From: CAYRVF01 sp964427535
GTDB taxonomy: Bacteria; Chloroflexota; Ktedonobacteria; Ktedonobacterales; JADMIN01
Direction: 5' to 3'
Assembly: GCA_964427535.1 (NCBI GenBank)
Contig: CAYRVF010000130.1
Coordinates: 1 to 13,999, forward strand
Length of the DNA: 13,999 nucleotides
Within the stretch, counting starts at the first letter, position 1, and each line of letters begins with the position of its first letter. The notes below the pieces were generated by a model. The model searched no databases and was not told the DNA's origin. It saw nothing but the letters and a program-made list of their open reading frames with translations. Below, one piece after another: positions 1 to 6,569 of the stretch. A program made the translations under genes and the position numbers.

Positions 1-79
1 GGGGCTAGTCTTGCCTTCGCCCTCGGGCGTGGAGCGACTACCCGGCGATCGGTCGTTCACCACGGGCTCTATGACTCGA

Positions 80-1123
80 CTAGTAGCCACCGCCCTCCAC
101 CACGCGCACCTTCCCACGAAACAGGCGGTAGATGAAGATGAAATAGATCACGGCGAGCAGCATGCCAATGCTCCACCAGACAAGGCCCACGCTCTGACCA
201 TACTGCGAGCCAGAGGTGTTGTAGATGGTCAAGCTGTTGGCCGGATTCACCGCGGGCAACACCATCGGGTAGAGGGCCGCGGCCGCGCTTGCCATCATGC
301 TGGCGAGAAAGGCGCCGGACGCTAACAGTGCCTGCAGGTCGCGCTCCTGCCGATGGAAGTACACCATGCTCGCCAGGCTAGCCAGGGCAATCAACGGGAA
401 AATCCAGATCCAGGGGCGGGCCGCGAAGCCGCGTGCCATCGCTGGCTGCACCGCGAATGTCGCGATAGTGCCGACCACGGTTAGTGCGACGGTGGCCAGC
501 CATGCCCGCCGGGCCCGCCGACGCGCCCGTAGCTGGAGTGGTCCGGTGGTCTTGAGGGCGATGAAGTTCCCGCCGTGCATGGCCAGCGCCGCCAGCGCCA
601 ACAGACCGATCAAGACTGTATACCAGTCCAGGATGCCCGGATCGGCGCTGCGCGGATTGAAGTTTGTCCACAGCGCCTCAAAAAAGACGCCGTGCGCGTC
701 GAGCGGCACCCCACGGACCACGTTGGCGGCCGCCGCGCCAAAGAAGATCGCCAGCAGCGCGCTCCCCAGGAAGAACACGCCGTCCCAAAACGCGACCCAG
801 ACCGGATTCGCGATTTGATGGCGTAGCTCGATCGCGATGCCGCGCAAGATCAGCAGCCAGAGCACGATCATCAGTGGCAGGTAGAACCCACTGAAGCTCG
901 ACGCATACAGCGCGGGGAACGTGAAGAAGAGGGTCCCGCCTGCCGCGATCAGCCACACTTCGTTGCCATCCCACACCGGTCCGATGGCGCGCAAGATCGT
1001 CCGCCGCTCGATGTCGCCGCGTGCCGTGAATGGGTAGAGCGCGCCGGTTCCAAGATCAAAGCCGTCCAACAGGACGTACATGATGAGCATGAACAGCACC
1101 AGGATGAACCACAGCGTCTGCAT
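80..1123 (-). CDS. cydB: Cytochrome bd quinol oxidase subunit II (CydB)
   Basis: Membrane subunit that pairs with CydA to form the bd-type terminal oxidase, which oxidises quinol and reduces O2 to water at the cytoplasmic membrane. The 347-residue protein is almost entirely hydrophobic helices (about eight or nine). It shows the CydB hallmarks: LLDGFDLG at residues 18-25 and GPVWDGNEVW at 48-57, followed by a glycine-rich helix ending in FPALYA. The length is normal for the family. The ATG at 1123 is preceded by AAAGGA about 9 nt upstream. It is the last gene of the cydDCAB operon, 47 bp after the cydA stop, so almost certainly co-transcribed. The C-terminus ends in a short basic segment and GGGY. 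The stop (TAG) is intact and no clear terminator follows before the window edge. Identification is secure. Confidence 0.97.
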   Translation of the reverse strand: MQTLWFILVLFMLIMYVLLDGFDLGTGALYPFTARGDIERRTILRAIGPVWDGNEVWLIAAGGTLFFTFPALYASSFSGFYLPLMIVLWLLILRGIAIELRHQIANPVWVAFWDGVFFLGSALLAIFFGAAAANVVRGVPLDAHGVFFEALWTNFNPRSADPGILDWYTVLIGLLALAALAMHGGNFIALKTTGPLQLRARRRARRAWLATVALTVVGTIATFAVQPAMARGFAARPWIWIFPLIALASLASMVYFHRQERDLQALLASGAFLASMMASAAAALYPMVLPAVNPANSLTIYNTSGSQYGQSVGLVWWSIGMLLAVIYFIFIYRLFRGKVRVVEGGGY

Positions 1124-1170
1124 GATTCTTCATCCTTTCGCACCCGCTCGCGTCCGCTCACGTGCGGGAG

Positions 1171-2550
1171 CTAGGCGAGAAAATCTTCAGTCTCCGCTTC
1201 CTTGACGACGTTCGGCGTCTCAGCTTCACGTGCTGGTCCCGCAAATGCTTCGTGAACGACCAGCACCACATACAGCAGGCCAAGCAAGAGGTACATGCCG
1301 GCGAATCCGAGCAGCGTGAAGAGGACGTTGCCGGCGGAGACTTCCGGCGAGGTGCCGTTCGTCGTGCGCAACAGCCCGTAGACGATCCACGGCTGGCGGC
1401 CGAGCTCGGCGGTGAACCATCCCGCGGTATTGGCGATGTAGGGAAACGGCATCGCCAGGAACAACACCCACATCATCCAGCGCCAGCGCGCATCGAAGAG
1501 CTGGCGGCGCCACAGCAGCAATACAGAGAAGGCCATGACGGCGATGAAGAGCGTCCCCAGCCCGACCATGATGTGATAGCTGTAGTACGTCAGCGCGATG
1601 TTGTCGGGCCGCTGGTTCGGTGAGAAGGCGTCGAGGCCCTTCACCACCGCTGTCCAGCGCCGGTAGGTCAGAAAGCTGAGGGCGTTCGGCACGATCAGCG
1701 GGTTGTCGAGCTTCCCTGAGGTGGGGTCCGGCTGGCCCAGGACGACAATGCCGGCGCCAGCTTCGGTGTGGAACAACCCTTCCATCGCCGCGAGCTTCGT
1801 CGGCTGCGTGGCGGTGACCTGGGCTCCTTCCAGGTCGCCGCTTGGCCAGAGTTGTACGGCACTGGCAATGAACCCAGCGATGACGCCGATCGTGACGAAC
1901 AGGCGCCCGTAGTCCATGTGTTGCCGCGCCAGCAGGTAATAGGCCCCGAGTCCGGCCATGACGAACGAGCCGGTCAGCACGGCGCCGCTCATCGTGTGCA
2001 GGTACTGCGGCCAAATCCACGAGTTAAATATCACGGCCCAGTAGTTGGTGAGCACGAGGCGCCCGTTCGCGCCAATGCCGTAGCCGACGGGATGCTGCAT
2101 CCAGGCGTTTGAGGCGATGATGAAGAGACCCGACGCCCAGGTGCCGAGCCAGACCATCACGGCAGAGAACCAGTGCAAACGCTGGCCGAACGTCTGCTCC
2201 CCAAACAAGAACACGCCGAGGAAGGCCGACTCGAGGAAGAAGGCGAACGCGCCTTCCATCGCGAGCGTTTGCGCGATGATGTCGCCGGCATCGGCGGAGA
2301 AGCGCGCCCAGTTCGTGCCGAACTGGAACTCCAAGGGGATGCCGGTCACGACGCCGACGAGGAACGTGATGGCGAAGATACGCGCCCAGAAGTGCGCCGC
2401 TCGATTGTACAGCGGGTTCATGCTACGCAAGTAGAGGGTTTTGAGCACCACCAACAGCAGCGCCAGCCCCATCGTCAATTGCGGAAAGAGGTAGTGGAAG
2501 GCGAGGGTAAAGGCAAACTGCACGCGCGCGAGGACTGTTGGGTCATCCAT
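1171..2550 (-). CDS. cydA: Cytochrome bd quinol oxidase subunit I (CydA), short Q-loop type
   Basis: Haem-bearing catalytic subunit of bd oxidase (459 aa). Seen in the sequence: His19 in FHYLFPQLTMG (haem b595 ligand position), Glu99 and Glu107 in AMEG/FFLES (haem/proton-path acids), His185 (b558 ligand, His186 in E. coli), Lys252 and Glu257 in TKLAAMEG (quinol site), Met328 in HIMVG (the E. coli Met393 position) and GRQPW at 384-388. Only 71 residues separate Glu257 from Met328, against about 136 in E. coli, so the C-terminal Q-loop insertion is absent and this is the short-loop class. The ATG at 2550 gives the conserved MDDPTVLARVQFAFT start. The frame stays open to 2694, but that upstream part is only shadow of cydC. 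The start lies inside the end of cydC (8-nt overlap), implying translational coupling. Nine or so membrane helices are expected. Confidence 0.97.
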   Translation of the reverse strand: MDDPTVLARVQFAFTLAFHYLFPQLTMGLALLLVVLKTLYLRSMNPLYNRAAHFWARIFAITFLVGVVTGIPLEFQFGTNWARFSADAGDIIAQTLAMEGAFAFFLESAFLGVFLFGEQTFGQRLHWFSAVMVWLGTWASGLFIIASNAWMQHPVGYGIGANGRLVLTNYWAVIFNSWIWPQYLHTMSGAVLTGSFVMAGLGAYYLLARQHMDYGRLFVTIGVIAGFIASAVQLWPSGDLEGAQVTATQPTKLAAMEGLFHTEAGAGIVVLGQPDPTSGKLDNPLIVPNALSFLTYRRWTAVVKGLDAFSPNQRPDNIALTYYSYHIMVGLGTLFIAVMAFSVLLLWRRQLFDARWRWMMWVLFLAMPFPYIANTAGWFTAELGRQPWIVYGLLRTTNGTSPEVSAGNVLFTLLGFAGMYLLLGLLYVVLVVHEAFAGPAREAETPNVVKEAETEDFLA

Positions 2551-4351
2551 ATGGCGTCTCCTTGACCAGATCGCGTGAGGCAAGCATGCCGTTCTGTAGG
2601 TCGAACATGTGCCGGTAGAGTGTGTTCCCCGCGAGGAGCGTCTCGTGACGCCCCCGCTCGACGATGCGCCCCGCGTCGAGCACGAGAATCTCATCCATGC
2701 GCTCCATACGGCGGAGCCGGTGGGTGATCAGAACGGTCGTGCGTCCCTGTGCGATGGTGTCCAGGGCGTCGAGCAGCTCGCCCTCTGTCTGTGTATCGAG
2801 GTTCGCGGTCGGTTCATCCAGCAGCAAGATCGGCGCGTCTTTGAGCAGGGTGCGGGCAATCGCGAGCCGCTGGCGTTCTCCACCCGAGAGGCGCAATCCG
2901 TGCTCGCCGACCCAGGTATCTAGCCCACGCGGGAGCTGGCGGATGAGGTCGCCGAGCTGCGCCAGCTCGAGCGCTGTGACGATCTCGTCGTCGGTGGCGG
3001 TGGGGCGGCCCAGCAGCACATTGCGGCGCAACGTGTCGGAAAAGACGTACGTGTCCTGCGCGACGACGCCGAACGCCGCACGCACCTCGTGGAGGGCGAC
3101 GCTCCGGATGTCGTCACCTTGTAGGTGCACCGTGCCGCTCGTCGGATCGTAGAATCGCACGGCCAGTCGTGCCAGCGTGCTCTTGCCCGCACCGCTAGGG
3201 CCGACGATGGCGATGCGACCGCCAGCCGGCACCGAGAAGGTCACGTCTGCCAGTGCGACGCCGAGGCCGCCGCTCTCCAGGTCACTCGCGGGCGGATAGG
3301 TGAAGCTGACCCGCTCGAATGCCAGGCTCAGTGCAGAGGGCCGCGTGCGCGGCACACCCGATGGCGCGCGAACCGTCTGGGCAGGCTCGGTCACGGCTGG
3401 CGGCCGATCCACGATGTCGAAGACACGCCGGCCGGCCGTCAGCGCACGATCGAGCGTGTGCAGGGCAGGCCCGACTGGCTGCACTGCCTCGAAACTGGCC
3501 ATCATGACCACGGCGAGAAAGCCCAGGTAGATTCCGCCGATGACATGCGCGCTGACGAGCGGAATGGAGATCAGCAGGATGGTCCACACGGCGAGCGAGG
3601 TGATGAGGTCGTTGAGCCCCTGCTCGACGCCGCGCATCAGCGCGATACGTCGGTCCCAGTGTGCAATTGCCTTGTCATGCTCGGCGAGCTGCGACAGGAA
3701 CGTCGATTCTCTGCTGAGGGCGAGGATGTCCTGTACTCCCTGGATTCCGTCGACGAGCCACGTGTTGAGCTCCGCGCGCGTCGTGAGTTGACGCGCCCCG
3801 ACATCGCGGGAGAGCCATCGGGCCACGAGGGGAACACCAGCACTCCCCAGCACCAGAAACGCCAGCGCCGTCCACGCCAATGCCGGACTAAACAGCGCGA
3901 ACAGGCCAGACGTCAGGACGGCCACCACGCCGACGACGAGGAACGGCTCGACCACGCGCAGGTAGAAGTGCTGCAGCTCGTCCACATCCGCGACTAGCCG
4001 CGTGAGCAGGTCGCCGCTGCGGTACGCGTGCAATCCGGCGGGCACGAGCAGGCTGAGGCGGCGATAGACGTGCGCGCGCAGTCGTGTCAGTATGCGGAAT
4101 GTGAGACTGTGGCTGGTCAGGCGCTCCGCATAGCGCGTGGTTGCGCGGACGACACTGGCGAAGCGCACCACGACGATCGGCAGTGTCAGCGTGACGAGCA
4201 AGGGTTTGAGCGCGGCCGCCGCGATCAGATAGGCCGCCATGCCGAGCAGGCCAATGTTGCTTGCCACCAGGATGGCGCCGAGCAGCACCGTCAGCACCAC
4301 GCGCCAGTGGAATGGGGCCAGCATGCCGAGCAGCCGCCGGAATGCGCTCAT
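2543..4351 (-). CDS. cydC: Thiol-exporting ABC transporter subunit CydC
   Basis: One half of the heterodimeric CydDC ABC exporter, which in characterised bacteria moves cysteine/glutathione across the membrane and is needed for bd oxidase assembly. The 602 residues hold an N-terminal six-helix membrane domain (about 15-300), including YAERLTSH (74-81), typical of CydC, and a nucleotide-binding domain (about 345-580). Visible ATPase motifs are Walker A GPSGAGKST (384-392), Q-loop Gln432, signature LSGGERQ (488-494), Walker B ILLLDE (508-513) and switch His544. The ATG at 4351 overlaps the cydD stop by 4 nt (ATGA). The frame is open further upstream to 4591, but that stretch lies inside cydD and reads as low-complexity Arg/Ala. 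The stop codon lies within the first codons of cydA. C/D assignment rests on LSGGE plus order; a swap with its partner is the only realistic alternative. Confidence 0.93.
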   Translation of the reverse strand: MSAFRRLLGMLAPFHWRVVLTVLLGAILVASNIGLLGMAAYLIAAAALKPLLVTLTLPIVVVRFASVVRATTRYAERLTSHSLTFRILTRLRAHVYRRLSLLVPAGLHAYRSGDLLTRLVADVDELQHFYLRVVEPFLVVGVVAVLTSGLFALFSPALAWTALAFLVLGSAGVPLVARWLSRDVGARQLTTRAELNTWLVDGIQGVQDILALSRESTFLSQLAEHDKAIAHWDRRIALMRGVEQGLNDLITSLAVWTILLISIPLVSAHVIGGIYLGFLAVVMMASFEAVQPVGPALHTLDRALTAGRRVFDIVDRPPAVTEPAQTVRAPSGVPRTRPSALSLAFERVSFTYPPASDLESGGLGVALADVTFSVPAGGRIAIVGPSGAGKSTLARLAVRFYDPTSGTVHLQGDDIRSVALHEVRAAFGVVAQDTYVFSDTLRRNVLLGRPTATDDEIVTALELAQLGDLIRQLPRGLDTWVGEHGLRLSGGERQRLAIARTLLKDAPILLLDEPTANLDTQTEGELLDALDTIAQGRTTVLITHRLRRMERMDEILVLDAGRIVERGRHETLLAGNTLYRHMFDLQNGMLASRDLVKETPYG

Positions 4352-6123
4352 GCTGGCACCTCCAATATGCTGGAGGGCAGAGGCAACCCGACAAGCCGGG
4401 CATAGGCGCCACCGAGGTGGAGAAGCTCGTCGTGGCAACCTTCTTCGACGACGCGGCCGTGCTCGAGCACGACGATCTTCGTGGCCGTGCGTACGGTAGC
4501 GAGCCGGTGCGCCACTACCAGGACGGTGCGCCCACGCGCGAGCTCGCGCAGTGCCGCGCGAATCAGCGCCTCGCTGTCCGGATCGAGGCACGACGTCGGC
4601 TCGTCGAGGATGAGTAGCGGCGCGTCCTTGAGAAAGGCACGAGCGATCGCCAGCCGCTGCGCCTGTCCGGCGCTGAGACGCGCGCCCCGTTCACCTATCG
4701 CGGTGTCGTAGCCGCGCGGCAATCGCGCGATGAACTCCGCGGCTCCCGCCTGCTCTGCCGCAAACGCCAGGGCGCCATCGGTCGCGGCGGGATTCCCGAG
4801 TCGCAGGTTGTCGCGCACACTGCCGGCGAACAGATGGGGCCGCTGCGGCACCAGCGCGACATGGTTGCGCCAGGTCGTCGGAGGAAGCGCCCTGAGGGGG
4901 AGGCCATTGACGGAGATGCTGCCGTCCTGCATGTCGAGGTACCGGAGCAGCAGATTCACCAGCGTGGACTTCCCAGCGCCACTGCGCCCGACCAGCGCCG
5001 TCTCGGTTCCCGGCTCCAGACGTAGGGTGACGCCGTTCAGCGTGCGATGGGGACTACCGGTGTAGGTGTACGACACGTCGCACACCTCGACGGCGAGCGG
5101 GCGAGCCCCGATGTGAGGCGGCGCTGGTACGTCGAGGCTGGAGGTGAGGGAAGGGGCATGTGCGGTCGCGACGGGCGGCGGTGTATCGAGGATTTCCGCG
5201 ATCCGCGCGAGCGCTGCCTTGCCCTCCATACCGGCGTGGCGGTGAGCGCCAAGGTCACGCAAGGGCCGGTAGAACTCGGGCGCGAGCAGCAGCACCAAAA
5301 ACGCCCGCGAAAAGCTGATGCTCCCGTCGATCAGGCGTACACCCAATGTGACGGCGACCACGCCTATCGCGCCGGCGATCAGGAACTCGAGCACCATGCC
5401 AGAGAGGAATGCCATGCGCAGCGCTTTCAGCGTACGCTCACGGTAGCGCTCGCCGATACGCGCGACCCGTTGACTCTCGGCGTCCTCACGCCCAAACAGA
5501 ATCACCGTCGGCAAACCTTGCACGACGTCGAGAAAGTGGGCGCCCATGCGCGACAGGCCATCCCACTGGCGCTGGATGGTGCCCTGAGCGTATGTGCCAA
5601 CCAGCACCATCAGGAGTACTATGATCGGCCCCGTTGCGAGGAGCAACAGCGCGCTCGGAAGGTCTACGGGCACGAGCGCGAGCACAATGCATACAGGGGC
5701 GAGCACGCTCAACATCGTTTGTGGGAGATAGCGACTGATGTAGGCGTCGAGTCGCTCGATGCCCTCAGTCGCGGCCGTGACCAGCTCGCCTGTGTGCTCG
5801 CCCTGCGCATAGGCTGGGCCGAGCCGCAAGAGGTGCGCGAAGAGCCGCTCGCGTAGCCGAGACTTGACGCGAATCGCGGACCATCCCGCCACGCCCTCGC
5901 GGGCGCCGTTGAGCGTCCCGCGAAGCAGGCCGGCGAGCAGCAGTGAGACGAGCACTGGCGAGACGGCGGCAAGCTGCCAGTGGCCGAGAAACACGTCCGA
6001 CACGATCGTGCTGAGAAACGACATCTGCACTATGACCGCGACCGTACACAGCAGGCCAAGCGTCGTCGTGAGGAGCAGCAAGGGGCGGATGTGGTCCAGG
6101 TGCCGTTCACGTCGAGTAGTCAT
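4348..6123 (-). CDS. cydD: Thiol-exporting ABC transporter subunit CydD
   Basis: Partner of CydC in the CydDC exporter that supports assembly of cytochrome bd. With the ATG at 6123 it has 591 residues: a six-helix membrane domain (about 15-290) with the CydD signature LLLAPEFYRPLRDLG (278-292) and HAGMEG, then an ATPase domain with Walker A GRSGAGKST (379-387), the CydD-type signature LSAGQAQR (483-490), Walker B LLILDE (503-508) and a switch His539. I chose the ATG at 6123 because GGGA lies about 7 nt upstream and the protein then begins MTTRRERHLD. An in-frame ATG at 6153 would add ten residues but has no usable ribosome site. It is the first gene of the operon, with a 446-bp gap upstream where the promoter should lie. 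The stop TGA overlaps the cydC ATG. Confidence 0.93.
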   Translation of the reverse strand: MTTRRERHLDHIRPLLLLTTTLGLLCTVAVIVQMSFLSTIVSDVFLGHWQLAAVSPVLVSLLLAGLLRGTLNGAREGVAGWSAIRVKSRLRERLFAHLLRLGPAYAQGEHTGELVTAATEGIERLDAYISRYLPQTMLSVLAPVCIVLALVPVDLPSALLLLATGPIIVLLMVLVGTYAQGTIQRQWDGLSRMGAHFLDVVQGLPTVILFGREDAESQRVARIGERYRERTLKALRMAFLSGMVLEFLIAGAIGVVAVTLGVRLIDGSISFSRAFLVLLLAPEFYRPLRDLGAHRHAGMEGKAALARIAEILDTPPPVATAHAPSLTSSLDVPAPPHIGARPLAVEVCDVSYTYTGSPHRTLNGVTLRLEPGTETALVGRSGAGKSTLVNLLLRYLDMQDGSISVNGLPLRALPPTTWRNHVALVPQRPHLFAGSVRDNLRLGNPAATDGALAFAAEQAGAAEFIARLPRGYDTAIGERGARLSAGQAQRLAIARAFLKDAPLLILDEPTSCLDPDSEALIRAALRELARGRTVLVVAHRLATVRTATKIVVLEHGRVVEEGCHDELLHLGGAYARLVGLPLPSSILEVPA

Positions 6124-6203
6124 GTCGCTATCCCGTCTCACCCGCAGTGCCATCCCTGGCGAACTGACGTGTACGAGCAGACGCTACAGTCGGGGGTGCC
6201 GGC

Positions 6204-6341
6204 TCAGCGCGCGCCGACGGCCAGACGCTCGGTTGACGAAAGACGTGCCAGCCAACATAGCGCCAGGCCGTTGCTCTCCACCGCGACGGGTGTCTCCTGG
6301 TTGGGAGGCGGCACCTGGCGCATAGTCCAGTAGAAGCCCAT
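6204..6341 (-). CDS. Doubtful 45-residue reading frame upstream of cydD
   Basis: A short frame from ATG at 6341 to TGA at 6204, beginning MGFYWTMRQVPP and ending in ERLAVGAR. Its favour: by my count GC is about 67, 56 and 78 percent at codon positions 1, 2 and 3, the ordering expected of real genes in this GC range, and the composition is not the Arg/Ala-rich pattern of most shadow frames. Against it: no recognisable family, only a weak GAAAG before the ATG, and short length. A neighbouring frame just upstream (starting MMLYRDSRDTGGDD near 6400) also looks briefly protein-like, so this could be the relic of a longer frameshifted gene. No function is suggested. It may equally be chance in leader DNA of the cyd operon. 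Confidence 0.22.
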   Translation of the reverse strand: MGFYWTMRQVPPPNQETPVAVESNGLALCWLARLSSTERLAVGAR

Positions 6342-6458
6342 GACTTTCGCGCGGCACGTCGTCCCCGCCCGTGTCGCGCGAGTCGCGGTACAACATCATG
6401 CGAACCGCACGCAGTCGATCTTTGCCGCAGCACGATGCGTGCCTCAGACGCCGTTGGC

Positions 6459-6568
6459 ACGATCGCACATCCAGGGACCAAAGAGACTCAATTCGGGGGC
6501 AGGCACTAGGGGTTCTGATCGCGAACAGACGATCGCACACACTTGACTGTGTCAGCGGCCCACTTGAC
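6459..6568. repeat. Short direct repeats in the cyd upstream gap
   Basis: ACGATCGCACA occurs exactly at 6459-6469 and 6529-6539 (70 bp apart). CACTTGAC occurs at 6540-6547, directly abutting the second copy, and again at 6561-6568 (21 bp, two helical turns). The last copy lies just beyond the ATPase stop codon. Spacing in whole turns is compatible with protein binding, but no known operator is recognised. Confidence 0.35.
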
Positions 6569-6569
6569 G

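Larger units (their letters stand above)
6124..6569. other. Intergenic gap, likely holding the cydDCAB promoter
   Basis: This 446-bp stretch separates the ATPase stop from cydD. I see no convincing long gene, no tRNA, no Rex- or FNR-type palindrome and no clear sigma-70 promoter. Visible structure: an 11-bp direct repeat (ACGATCGCACA at 6459-6469 and 6529-6539), an 8-bp direct repeat (CACTTGAC at 6540-6547 and 6561-6568, 21 bp apart), and a short ACACA/TGTGT inverted repeat around 6540-6553. A short open frame (6204-6341) has coding-like base composition and is listed separately. Since cydD is the first gene of the operon, the promoter is inferred to be here. Confidence 0.5.

Noticed and set aside
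18..29. Palindrome CGCCCTCGGGCG after cydB as a terminator
   Set aside because: Four usable pairs, no U-run in either direction and no further stem; too weak to call.
1162..1623. Plus-strand frames over the cyd genes and the GH3 gene (for example 1162-1623, 3125-3997, 5047-5856, 6858-7778, 11972-12943)
   Set aside because: They are mirror frames of strong minus-strand genes, rich in Arg, Gln, His and Glu from antisense high-GC codons, and resemble no family.
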